Of a stretch of 8,325 nucleotides of DNA, positions 1 to 6,643 are shown piece after piece. Location: the NCBI GenBank assembly GCA_011042595.1, contig DQWO01000040.1, forward strand, positions 1-8,325, read 5' to 3'. The notes below the pieces were generated by a model, which saw nothing but the letters and a program-made list of their open reading frames with translations, had not been told where the DNA came from and made no database searches. A program made the position numbers and the translations under genes. The first letter of the stretch is position 1. Every line of letters begins with the position of its first letter. Origin of the DNA: Pseudomonadota bacterium. Its GTDB lineage: Bacteria > Desulfobacterota > Anaeroferrophillalia > Anaeroferrophillales > Anaeroferrophillaceae.

Positions 1-144
1 AATCATGACTTTCCGGCCAGAATCAGCCAGGGCACAGGCCAGATTAGCCACTACATTAGTTTTCCCAACCCCTCCTTTGCCACTGGCTACCGCAATAACC
101 CGGGTTTGCCGCCCTTTATCCTTTAATGATGCTGCTTGATCCAT
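1..144 (-). CDS. flhG: FlhG (FleN/YlxH) MinD-like ATPase, N-terminal 48 residues only
   Basis: This is the N-terminal part of a MinD/ParA-type ATPase that controls flagellar number and stimulates FlhF; the frame runs off the left edge. The ATG at 144 is preceded by a good ribosome site, AGAGGTG, at 154-148. The protein opens with MDQAASLK, which matches the FlhG activator-helix motif DQAxxLR apart from a conservative final R-to-K change. In characterised FlhG/YlxH proteins this helix stimulates the FlhF GTPase. It is followed by RVIAVASGKGGVGKTN, a deviant Walker A motif (KGGVGKT, residues about 28-34) typical of MinD-family dimerising ATPases. The position directly after flhF is the standard place for flhG. 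Another MinD-like protein is possible in principle, but the DQA helix plus the neighbour make FlhG nearly certain. The downstream catalytic and membrane-targeting regions are not visible. Confidence 0.95.
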   Translation of the reverse strand, partial: MDQAASLKDKGRQTRVIAVASGKGGVGKTNVVANLACALADSGRKVMI

Positions 145-147
145 TTT

Positions 148-154
148 CACCTCT
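148..154 (-). promoter_or_regulatory. Ribosome binding site of flhG
   Basis: Read on the minus strand this is AGAGGTG, three bases (AAA) before the ATG at 144. It is among the strongest Shine-Dalgarno matches in the window and fixes the flhG start. The hairpin at 161-200 ends six bases upstream of it, so the site should stay accessible when that hairpin forms. Confidence 0.75.
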
Positions 155-160
155 AAGCTG

Positions 161-200
161 CAGGCTACCTTGAAAAATCAGAATTTTTCAAGACAGCCTG
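161..200. repeat. Long palindromic element (hairpin) between flhF and flhG
   Basis: A nearly perfect inverted repeat fills half of the 80-base flhF-flhG gap. The inner stem pairs CTTGAAAAAT (169-178) with ATTTTTCAAG (183-192) across a four-base loop. A two-by-two internal mismatch follows, then the outer stem pairs CAGGCT (161-166) with AGCCTG (195-200). Sixteen of the 18 positions per arm pair. No T-run follows on the minus strand, so it does not look like an intrinsic terminator. Its arms recur as single copies in the flhB-flhA gap (3667-3687) and, less exactly, in the fliO-fliP gap (6843-6859). That suggests a dispersed repeat or a recurring mRNA structure rather than a unique site. Confidence 0.8.
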
Positions 201-224
201 TGGTCACAGCCTCCACGTTCGGTT

Positions 225-1358
225 TCAACTTAAATCCAACAATAAACTTGCTACCCGTTCCCCTGAGGCCTCTTCCATGTCTTCGGGTACCAGTTGCCCC
301 GTGGCAAAAAAAGACAAAGGCAACCGGGCCAACTGGCAACCACGCAAGAGTATGCCGTGGCAGGTGGTTTCATCCAGTTTACTGAATAATAAAGCCCCAT
401 AAGCAAAACGGCGAAATTGAACCAGCACATCCAGCAAATCATCTTCCTGAATTCCCGCAGGGACTACCAGAAACGATGTTACCTCATGATTTGCCGGCAG
501 AATCTGCTGCAGAGCCTGCAATCCCTTTTCATCATGGTGACTGCGGCCCATGGTATCGATGATAATCCGATCCCTGGAGCTGAATTCCTCCAGTGCCTGT
601 TCCATGGCGGCATGACTTTTCACCACCCGAACCGGAACCTGAAGGCGCCGGGCATATTCCCTGATCTGCGCCGTCGCTCCCAGACGAAAGGTATCAACTG
701 ATATGAGTCCGATATCCTCATTCTTCTCCTGACTGAAAAATGCCGCCAGCTTGGCTACCGTGGTTGTTTTCCCTACGCCGGTGGGACCTACCAGAGTCAC
801 CAGACGGCCAATTTGATCAACCTTCAGCAGCGGTACGTCATCGATGATTTGCCGCGCCAGGCAGCCGATTGCCGTTTCCCTGCTTGCCGATTTTTCAGCT
901 GACAGCTGATTTACCACTCGATCAAGCAAACTGCGGCATACTTCCTCATGAATCCCTTTGAGCAGCAGCTGCTGATAGAGTTCCGCCAATACTCCGCCGG
1001 CAGCCCACTCCCCCGGAAAACCAGTGGTTTCCAGCAGCCGGTTAAGCATTTTTTTCATTAACACTACTTCCTGACGTAATTCCCGGTAGCCGGCAGAAGC
1101 AAAAAATCCTGTCTGCTGTCCGGCAGGTGTCTGGCAACTTATGGTTGAAGCAGCAAGTGGATTAGAATAACGGTTAATTCCCAGGCCGGGAACAAAATGA
1201 TCATCCGGATAATCAATTGCCGCCACAATTTCCACCAGTGATCCCCCTTGGCCGGGAAGTTGCCGGGTTTCCAGGATCACCGCCTCCCGACCGAGCTCCT
1301 TTTTCACTTCCAGCATCACTTTGGAAATATTATTACCACGAAAATGTTTTACTTTCAT
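225..1358 (-). CDS. flhF: FlhF, SRP-family GTPase for flagellar placement
   Basis: FlhF is the third SRP-type GTPase after Ffh and FtsY. In polarly flagellated bacteria it marks the flagellar pole and helps start assembly there. The 377 residues begin with MKVKHFRGNNISKVMLEVKKELG, a typical FlhF opening, followed by a variable linker and helical N domain (about 90-180) and the G domain (about 185-377). Visible GTPase motifs are G1 GPTGVGKTTT (191-200), the SRP insertion motif DTFRLGATAQ (222-231), G3 DTMGRS (268-273, usually DTAGRS or DTVGMS), G4 SKLDET (326-331) and the closing GQLVPEDME (354-362). The start ATG lies 34 bases after flhA with a weak site (AGG about ten bases upstream). FlhG follows and is expected to stimulate its GTP hydrolysis. 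Length and motif order are normal for the family. Confidence 0.96.
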   Translation of the reverse strand: MKVKHFRGNNISKVMLEVKKELGREAVILETRQLPGQGGSLVEIVAAIDYPDDHFVPGLGINRYSNPLAASTISCQTPAGQQTGFFASAGYRELRQEVVLMKKMLNRLLETTGFPGEWAAGGVLAELYQQLLLKGIHEEVCRSLLDRVVNQLSAEKSASRETAIGCLARQIIDDVPLLKVDQIGRLVTLVGPTGVGKTTTVAKLAAFFSQEKNEDIGLISVDTFRLGATAQIREYARRLQVPVRVVKSHAAMEQALEEFSSRDRIIIDTMGRSHHDEKGLQALQQILPANHEVTSFLVVPAGIQEDDLLDVLVQFRRFAYGALLFSKLDETTCHGILLRGCQLARLPLSFFATGQLVPEDMEEASGERVASLLLDLS

Positions 1359-1392
1359 CTATTTAAACCTGTAATCAACCATACCATTCCGG

Positions 1393-3480
1393 TTAATCCG
1401 CGGAAACTCTCCCCAATGACTGGACTTTAACTGAAGGGGGAATTTCATTATGAGAAATCAAGACTAAACGGGGAATAAAACGTTCCAAAAGTCGTCGCAG
1501 GTGAAAACGAACGATGGGAACACCCAACAACACCGGCCTGGCATTCATAATAGTAAATTTTTCGGAAAGCTGTTTAATCTTTTCCACCATAGCATAAACA
1601 ATATTAGGATCAAGAGAGAGGAAAGCCCCGTGATCAGTACGCTGGATGGAATTATTGATCAGTTCTTCCAGTTTCGGGTCTAAAGTCATGACATAAAGCA
1701 GGTTATTATCACCCAGATAGCCTCGGGTTACGGTCCGCCCCAGATCCTGGCGCACATATTCGGTGAGCACGTCAGCATCGCGAATCTGCATGGTATATTC
1801 AGACATGGTTTCAATAATAGTCATCAGGTCTTTAATCGGCACCTGCTCCCGCAGCAGATTCTGCAAAACCTTTTGCAGCGTTCCCCAGGGAACCACGCCC
1901 GGAACCAGATCCTCCACCACCTGTGGATACTCCCGGGAAAGGTTATTAACCAGCTTCTGGACGTCTTGGCGGGTCATTAATTCATGGGCAAATTCACGTA
2001 TTTTCTCAACCAGATGGGTCGCCACCACGGTCGAGGCATCCACCACCGTATAGCCCGCCAACTGGGCCCGTTCCCGCTGACGTTCCTCGATCCACAAGGC
2101 CGGCAGGCCAAAAGCCGGTTCTTTTGTCGGAATTCCTTCCAGCGATGGCGCATCCTCATCAGGATTCATCGCCAGACAGTAACCAACCATCACCTCACCC
2201 CGAGCCACTTCATTGCCTTTCACTTTCAAAATATAATCGTTGGGTTTCAGTTGCAGATTATCACGAATATGAACGGATGGCAGGATGAAGCCCATATCAA
2301 GAACAAACTGCCGCCGAATCATTTTGATCCGTTCCAGCAGATCACCACCCTGTGACGCATCCACCAGAGGAATCATGCCATAACCCACTTCAAGCTCCAG
2401 AGAATCAACCCCCAGCAAAGTTTCAACCTGTTCCGGTTCTTCGGAAACCAACTCCTCTTTCGCCTCTTCCATCGCTTTGAGATGATCTTCCTTTTTCTTT
2501 TTCCGGGTAATCAAATAGGATGTCCCTCCGGCGATAGCCGCCAAAGTAAAGAATGACAGTTTGGGCAGTCCAGGGATAATGCCGAAAAAAAACAGGGCAA
2601 TGGCAGCCAGCATCAAGGCCCGGGGATAAGCGGCTATCTGGGCACCAAGATCTTCACCCATATTGGTATCTGAGGCTGTTCGGGTAATAATAATGCCGGC
2701 TGCAGTCGAAATAACTAATGCCGGAATCTGGGTAACCAGCCCGTCACCAACAGTCAGAATGGTATAATTCTGGGCGGCTTCAGCCATGGACATTCCCTGT
2801 TGAAAAGTGCCAATCACAAAACCACCAATAATGTTGATCAAAGTGATAAGAATTCCGGCAATGGCATCACCACGAACAAATTTTGAAGCCCCGTCCATGG
2901 CCCCGTAAAAATCTGCTTCGCGCCGGATTTCATCCCGGCGCCGGCGGGCATCCTGGTCGCTGATAAGACCAGCATTCAAATCCGCATCAATACTCATCTG
3001 TTTGCCCGGCATGGCATCCAGGGTAAACCTGGCAGCCACTTCGGCAATCCGTTCGGCACCCTTGGTAATGACAATAAAATTAATCAGCACCAGAATCAGG
3101 AAAATAATCGTCCCGACAACATAGTTGCCTCCGACAACAAACTGGCCAAAAGCCCTGATCACCTGGCCGGCAGCCGCTGCCCCTTCATTACCATGCAACA
3201 GGATAAGCCGGGTTGATGCCACATTCAATGACAGACGGAACATGGTGGTAACCAGCAGCATGGAGGGAAAAATGGAAAAGTCCAAAGTCTTAAGGACATA
3301 CATGGAAATCAGCAGAATAATGATCGAAATGGTGATATTCATGCTGATGAATGTATCCAGCATCAGAGTCGGCAGAGGAACGATCATGATCAGCAAAATG
3401 CCGATCACCCCGATAGCCAGGAAAGCATCCTTATTTCCCAGAATATTTCCGAGGTATTTTTTCATGATCTGTTCAGCCAT
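1393..3480 (-). CDS. flhA: FlhA, export-gate nonamer subunit of the flagellar type III secretion system
   Basis: FlhA forms the ring below the FliPQR-FlhB gate, couples proton motive force to export and docks chaperone-substrate complexes. The 695 residues match the usual family length of about 690. The N-terminal half has about eight hydrophobic segments between residues 18 and 324. Between them lies the conserved FHIPEP-family cytoplasmic loop, with RIAEVAARFTLDAMPGKQ (144-161), SIDADLNAG (163-171) and READFYGAMDGASKFVRGDA (187-206). A charged linker (KKKKEDHLK onward, 327-355) leads to the cytoplasmic domain, with FVLDMGFILPSVHIRDN (392-408) and, near the end, FHLRRLLERFIP and ISHNEIPPSVKVQSLG. 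The ATG at 3480 follows AAGGA (3494-3490) with nine bases between. A second Met at residue 6 has no ribosome site. The gene is intact, but 201 repeat-rich bases separate it from flhB. Confidence 0.98.
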   Translation of the reverse strand: MAEQIMKKYLGNILGNKDAFLAIGVIGILLIMIVPLPTLMLDTFISMNITISIIILLISMYVLKTLDFSIFPSMLLVTTMFRLSLNVASTRLILLHGNEGAAAAGQVIRAFGQFVVGGNYVVGTIIFLILVLINFIVITKGAERIAEVAARFTLDAMPGKQMSIDADLNAGLISDQDARRRRDEIRREADFYGAMDGASKFVRGDAIAGILITLINIIGGFVIGTFQQGMSMAEAAQNYTILTVGDGLVTQIPALVISTAAGIIITRTASDTNMGEDLGAQIAAYPRALMLAAIALFFFGIIPGLPKLSFFTLAAIAGGTSYLITRKKKKEDHLKAMEEAKEELVSEEPEQVETLLGVDSLELEVGYGMIPLVDASQGGDLLERIKMIRRQFVLDMGFILPSVHIRDNLQLKPNDYILKVKGNEVARGEVMVGYCLAMNPDEDAPSLEGIPTKEPAFGLPALWIEERQRERAQLAGYTVVDASTVVATHLVEKIREFAHELMTRQDVQKLVNNLSREYPQVVEDLVPGVVPWGTLQKVLQNLLREQVPIKDLMTIIETMSEYTMQIRDADVLTEYVRQDLGRTVTRGYLGDNNLLYVMTLDPKLEELINNSIQRTDHGAFLSLDPNIVYAMVEKIKQLSEKFTIMNARPVLLGVPIVRFHLRRLLERFIPRLVLISHNEIPPSVKVQSLGRVSAD

Positions 3481-3489
3481 GGAGAAAAG

Positions 3490-3494
3490 TCCTT
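3490..3494 (-). promoter_or_regulatory. Ribosome binding site of flhA
   Basis: AAGGA on the minus strand, nine bases before the ATG at 3480. The stem-loop at 3503-3532 ends eight bases upstream, so translation of flhA begins immediately after a stable structure. Confidence 0.6.
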
Positions 3495-3502
3495 AATTAG
3501 TT

Positions 3503-3532
3503 CCCATCCGGAAACTGATGTTTCCAGATGGG
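3503..3532. repeat. Compact stem-loop upstream of flhA
   Basis: CCCATC (3503-3508) and GGAAAC (3510-3515) pair with GTTTCC (3520-3525) and GATGGG (3527-3532). One C/A mismatch interrupts the 12-pair stem, and the loop is the four bases TGAT. On the transcribed strand the stem sits just before the flhA ribosome site and is followed by no T-run, which argues against a terminator. It could stabilise the 5' end of a processed flhA message, or be a REP-like dispersed palindrome. Confidence 0.75.
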
Positions 3533-3537
3533 CTACT

Positions 3538-3616
3538 AGCTGTCAGCCTTCAGCTCTCAGCTTAACCATTTTTTTTCGATATTTTACTGAAAGCTGACTG
3601 CTGATCGCTGATAGCT
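3538..3616. repeat. Heptad-periodic inverted repeat (CAGCnnn / GCTGnnn arms)
   Basis: The left arm carries AGCT (3538-3541) and then CAGC at 3544, 3551 and 3558, exactly seven bases apart. The right arm mirrors it with GCTG at 3593, 3600 and 3607 and then AGCT (3613-3616). All four-base blocks pair in register. The three-base spacers mostly do not, giving a ladder of short stems separated by small internal loops. The AT-rich loop is about 27 bases (3564-3590). The regular spacing is too ordered for chance. It resembles the heptad GCTGAnn repeats that I recall seeing dispersed between genes in many bacterial genomes, though that comparison is from memory. No ORF is associated with it. Confidence 0.75.
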
Positions 3617-3621
3617 TAATT

Positions 3622-3675
3622 TTGAAAATACTTACTTTCCGGAATGCCGATATAAGTAAAGAGGCCATTTTTCAA
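3622..3675. repeat. Nested weak inverted repeat next to the flhB stop
   Basis: TTGAAAA (3622-3628) can pair with TTTTCAA (3669-3675). Inside it TTACTT (3632-3637) can pair with AAGTAA (3654-3659). The stems are AT-rich and the loop is long, so this is a weak structure. It is worth recording because its right arm lies within the half-palindrome shared with the flhF-flhG gap, so it may be a decayed copy of that element. Confidence 0.4.
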
Positions 3676-3687
3676 GGTAGCCTACAG
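3667..3687. repeat. Half-copy of the flhF-flhG palindrome, overlapping the flhB stop
   Basis: These 21 bases match the reverse complement of 158-178 at 20 positions; the only difference is A at 3684 where the other copy has G. The 17-base core ATTTTTCAAGGTAGCCT is identical. The repeat runs through the flhB stop codon (TAG, 3684-3682) and into its last codon, so one copy of the element appears to supply the end of flhB. Its orientation relative to the genes is opposite to that of the matching arm before flhG. Confidence 0.8.
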
Positions 3688-4743
3688 TTTTTTACCTTTC
3701 AGACGGTATACATAGGCAAGAACTTCAGCCACCGACTGATAAATATCAGCCGGGATCATTTCATTAACTTTCACCAGTTTAAACATCAGCCGGGCCAAAG
3801 GTTTATTTTCAACCACCGGCACCTGGTGCTGGCGGGCAACCTTCTTGATATTTTCAGCTATTACCCCGGCACCCTTGGCAACCACTACCGGTGCCAGCGA
3901 TTTTTTTTTATCATAAAGCAGCGCAACGGCGAGATGGATGGGATTGGTGATAACCACATCAGCCCGGGGAACCTCATGCATCATTCGCTGTCTTGCCGCT
4001 GCCATTTGCAGACTGCGGATCCGGGCTTTCAGTTGCGGATCCCCCTCCATCTGTTTAAATTCATCTTTAACCTCATCCTTGGTCATTTTCAGGTCCTGGG
4101 TCCACTCCCAACGCTGGTAAAGATAATCAAAAATGGCCAAGCCGATTAAGACTAGACCACAACGCCACAGCAGCTGAAAGGAAACGAGCGCCAAAAACTG
4201 CATAATATCAACTACCGGCTGATTTAATAGTCCAAAGAACTCGGCAAAATGGGCCCGATAAACCGTAAAGGAAGCATAACCAAGGACACTGATTTTAAAG
4301 AGTGACTTAAACAAATCAACCAGGGAGCGAAGGGAAAAAATCCTGCCAAAACCCTTAATCATATTAATTTTGGAAAACTTGGGCATCAGGGGCTTGGCAG
4401 AAAAGAGAAACCCCACCTGCAACACGTTGGCCAGTACAGCAACAACCGCCAGTGCTACCAACAGAGGACCTAGAAGTAAAAGAAACTGCTGCAGTGAAAA
4501 CAAAACAATCCGGTAAAACCCTTCTTTCCCCAGTTCAATCAACATGTAATTCTGAAAAATATTCTGCAACATGAGTTTTGAGGTCCGCATAAACCATTGG
4601 CCGCCAAAATAAAAAAATAACAGGCTGGCCATCAGAATCACTGCCGATGAGACCTCCATACTGCGGGCAACTTGCCCTTCTTCCCGGGCATCCCGAATCT
4701 TTTTTGGAGTCGGTTTCTCAGTTTTACTGGGATCACGTGCCAT
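3682..4743 (-). CDS. flhB: FlhB, export-gate protein and substrate-specificity switch
   Basis: FlhB sits around the FliPQR gate. Its cytoplasmic domain cuts itself and so lets export switch from rod/hook to filament subunits. The 353 residues (family norm 350-380) begin with the signature TEKPTPKKIRDAREEGQV (8-25), followed by four hydrophobic segments (about 31-50, 80-112, 145-165 and 180-207). Next come the conserved cytoplasmic part, MTKDEVKDEFKQMEGDP (220-236), and RSLQMAAARQRMMHEVPRADVVITNP. The autocleavage site reads NPIH (267-270) instead of the near-universal NPTH. The scissile Asn and Pro and the His are kept. The ATG at 4743 follows fliR after 17 bases, with GGAAAAG upstream as a modest ribosome site. 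The coding end overlaps a repeat element, so the last residues, KGKKL, may be shaped by it. Confidence 0.97.
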   Translation of the reverse strand: MARDPSKTEKPTPKKIRDAREEGQVARSMEVSSAVILMASLLFFYFGGQWFMRTSKLMLQNIFQNYMLIELGKEGFYRIVLFSLQQFLLLLGPLLVALAVVAVLANVLQVGFLFSAKPLMPKFSKINMIKGFGRIFSLRSLVDLFKSLFKISVLGYASFTVYRAHFAEFFGLLNQPVVDIMQFLALVSFQLLWRCGLVLIGLAIFDYLYQRWEWTQDLKMTKDEVKDEFKQMEGDPQLKARIRSLQMAAARQRMMHEVPRADVVITNPIHLAVALLYDKKKSLAPVVVAKGAGVIAENIKKVARQHQVPVVENKPLARLMFKLVKVNEMIPADIYQSVAEVLAYVYRLKGKKL

Positions 4744-4760
4744 ATTACTTTTCCGTCAGC

Positions 4761-5555
4761 TCAACCATTACCGGATGCCTGCATAATCATGAAAACATCA
4801 TGAAAAAGTTTAATATATAATCCCTGGAACATCGCCACCATATAGGGAGCTGAAAAAGCCAGGACCAGCAAGCCCAGACCAATCTGCAATGGATAACCGA
4901 CAATAAATATATTCATCTGGGGTACAGTCCGGGCCAGGACCCCTAAAATCACATTGCAGAGCAATAAAGCCACCATCAATGGCGCCCCAAGTTTTATGGC
5001 AATAACAAAGATATTAGCAGAATAATGGATAAGCATCTGCAGCAAATCATTGCTGAGGGAAAAACCTCCCAGGGGAATAAGCTGAAAGCTTTCATTCATG
5101 GCTTTAATAAACCAGCGATGTGCTCCCAGGGAAAGGAAAAGCAGAAGGGCTACCAGATATTGAAACTGGGCAATAATCGAAACCTGCACACTGGAAACCG
5201 GATCAATCACATTAACAATGGAAAAACCCATCTGAAAACCCATTAACTGACCGGCTGTCTGTACCGAAGCCAGCAGCATAGCCGCCATAAAACCCACGGT
5301 AATCCCGATGGCCAGTTCACGGACTATCGCCAATAAAGCCATCACCAGACCTCCCGCAAAAAGCGGCGGATGTCCCTGGTGACGTAGAAGCGGGAATAAG
5401 AGAAAAACCAACAACAGGCTGATACCTACCTTAAGGATTACCGGAATCGATTTATCATTGAAAATCGGGACCATAAATATCATGCTTGAAATCCGGACAA
5501 GGATAAGCACAAATAATTCAACATCAGGAATGGCAATTGCTGGAATAGTAATCAT
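4761..5555 (-). CDS. fliR: FliR, flagellar export-gate subunit
   Basis: FliR is the single-copy subunit that completes the helical FliP5Q4R1 gate in the inner membrane. From the ATG at 5555 the protein has 264 residues, close to the usual 260. It has about six hydrophobic stretches and carries family signatures such as LAIGITVGFMAAMLLASVQT, GQLMGFQMGFSIVNVIDP and, near the C-terminus, NIFIVGYPLQIGLGLLVLAF. The frame extends five codons upstream to a TTG at 5570, which would overlap the end of fliQ by eight bases. I prefer the ATG, seven bases after the fliQ stop, although neither start has a clear Shine-Dalgarno site; translational coupling to fliQ is likely. The 17-base spacing to flhB fits co-translation of the gate components. 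Confidence 0.96.
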   Translation of the reverse strand: MITIPAIAIPDVELFVLILVRISSMIFMVPIFNDKSIPVILKVGISLLLVFLLFPLLRHQGHPPLFAGGLVMALLAIVRELAIGITVGFMAAMLLASVQTAGQLMGFQMGFSIVNVIDPVSSVQVSIIAQFQYLVALLLFLSLGAHRWFIKAMNESFQLIPLGGFSLSNDLLQMLIHYSANIFVIAIKLGAPLMVALLLCNVILGVLARTVPQMNIFIVGYPLQIGLGLLVLAFSAPYMVAMFQGLYIKLFHDVFMIMQASGNG

Positions 5556-5562
5556 AACCGAT

Positions 5563-5832
5563 TTAACCAATGACCGATGGAATGCTGACCATTAACCGAA
5601 CAGTAAAATCAACCAGATAGCGCAGCATCCAGGGGAAAAAGATAATCAGAGCCAGGAAAACCGCCAGTATTTTCGGGATAAAGGTCAGAGTCATCTCCTG
5701 GATGGAGGTTACTGCCTGAAAAACACTGACCACCAGACCGATAGCCAGGCCGAAACCAAGCATCGGGGCAGAGATCAGCAGAGTAGTTTCCAAGGCCTGT
5801 TTGGCAAAACCAACGACATATTCAGGGCTCAT
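5563..5832 (-). CDS. fliQ: FliQ, small export-gate subunit
   Basis: FliQ contributes four copies to the flagellar export gate, wrapping the outside of the FliP-FliR helix. The 89-residue length is the family norm. It has the expected two-helix hairpin: a first hydrophobic segment at about 15-40, the conserved polar turn QAVTSIQEMTLTFIPKI (39-55), and a second segment at about 54-70. The ATG at 5832 follows AAGGGG with about five bases between, a strong ribosome site. It lies 28 bases after fliP. Confidence 0.97.
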   Translation of the reverse strand: MSPEYVVGFAKQALETTLLISAPMLGFGLAIGLVVSVFQAVTSIQEMTLTFIPKILAVFLALIIFFPWMLRYLVDFTVRLMVSIPSVIG

Positions 5833-5834
5833 TA

Positions 5835-5841
5835 TTCCCCT
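5835..5841 (-). promoter_or_regulatory. Ribosome binding site of fliQ
   Basis: On the minus strand AAAGGGG lies a few bases before the ATG at 5832. It is one of the better ribosome sites in the operon, in keeping with the need for several FliQ copies per gate, although the link to dosage is only inference. Confidence 0.55.
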
Positions 5842-5860
5842 TTCACCTCAATTCATCGGC

Positions 5861-6643
5861 TCAAAAACTCTTCATCAATGATCCGACCATAATATGCCAG
5901 CCATCAGCCAAAACAAAAAGAATGAGCTTAAACGGCAGTGAAATCATGATTGGCGGCAGCATCATCATCCCCATGGAAAGCAGCACACTGGCCACCACCA
6001 TATCGAGGATAAGAAAAGGAATATAAATCAAAAAACCAATTTGAAATGCGGTCTTCAGTTCACTGATAACAAAAGCCGGAATGATAACATAGGTCGGAAT
6101 GTCAGTAACATTATGTGGCTGATCAAGTTTTGCCATGGAGATAAACATGGCCAGATCATTTTCCCTGGTTTCCCGAAACATGAACTGTCTGACCGGATGC
6201 ATGGCTCGGGAAAAAGCTTCCTGCTGGTTAATTTCCTCAGCCATGTACGGTTTTACCGCCTGTAGATTAATCTGCTGAAAAACCGGAAACATGATAAAAA
6301 AAGTCAAAAACAGGCTCAAACCGACCAGCACCTGGTTAGGAGGCATCTGCTGGGTTCCCAATGCCTGGCGCAAAAAATGGAACACCACCACCAGCCGGGT
6401 AAAAGAGGTCATGAGCACCAGGATTGCCGGTGCCAGGGTCAAAACAGTCAGCAGCAGAAGTATCTGCATGGCGACTGATACCTGCTGGGGATTCGATGAA
6501 CCATTCAGGCCAATCTGCAGCGCCGGTATCACCAAATCCTCGGCGGCGGCACCTGATGCCGTCAACAGAAAAAGTGGGATTATCAACCCGACCAGCAGCC
6601 ATTTTCCCGTTTTTTGAGCCACTATCTTACCCGATGCCAGCAT
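5861..6643 (-). CDS. fliP: FliP, core pore subunit of the flagellar export gate
   Basis: Five FliP subunits form the export channel together with FliR. The 260 residues include an N-terminal signal peptide (KTGKWLLVGLIIPLFLLTASGAAA, cleavage likely near residue 34), as is known for FliP, followed by a periplasmic segment and four hydrophobic segments. Family signatures are TSFTRLVVVFHFLRQALGTQ (79-98), PPNQVLVGLSLFLTFF (101-116), FVISELKTAFQIGF (191-204) and LLSMGMMMLPPIMISLPFKL (221-240). M226-M228 match the methionine loop that forms the gasket of the closed gate. The ATG at 6643 has no visible Shine-Dalgarno site. A GTG at 6622 preceded by GGGTAAG is an alternative that would keep the signal peptide. 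An unusual repeat-filled gap of 247 bases lies upstream. Confidence 0.97.
   Translation of the reverse strand: MLASGKIVAQKTGKWLLVGLIIPLFLLTASGAAAEDLVIPALQIGLNGSSNPQQVSVAMQILLLLTVLTLAPAILVLMTSFTRLVVVFHFLRQALGTQQMPPNQVLVGLSLFLTFFIMFPVFQQINLQAVKPYMAEEINQQEAFSRAMHPVRQFMFRETRENDLAMFISMAKLDQPHNVTDIPTYVIIPAFVISELKTAFQIGFLIYIPFLILDMVVASVLLSMGMMMLPPIMISLPFKLILFVLADGWHIMVGSLMKSF

Noticed and set aside
417..701. A 94-codon plus-strand frame opposite flhF
   Set aside because: Antisense to the FlhF G domain, with composition typical of a mirror frame and no recognisable features.
895..910. TCAGCTGACAGCTGAT, similar to the GCTG heptad repeat
   Set aside because: It lies inside flhF and encodes ordinary residues near 150-155. 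It is short and has no partner arm, so a chance resemblance is likely.
3650..3677. Possible promoter before flhA on the minus strand (TTGAAA, then TATATC)
   Set aside because: The spacer is only about 15 bases, the -10 match is poor, and the TTGAAA belongs to the repeat arm. Not strong enough to call.
3481..3681. CRISPR array or small mobile element with its own gene in the flhB-flhA gap
   Set aside because: The repeats are inverted rather than direct with regular spacers, and no coding frame with support exists in the gap.
3622..4149. A 175-codon plus-strand open frame opposite flhB
   Set aside because: It lies antisense to a clearly conserved flhB, its translation shows no domain or signal, and it begins within the repeat gap. 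It is a shadow frame.
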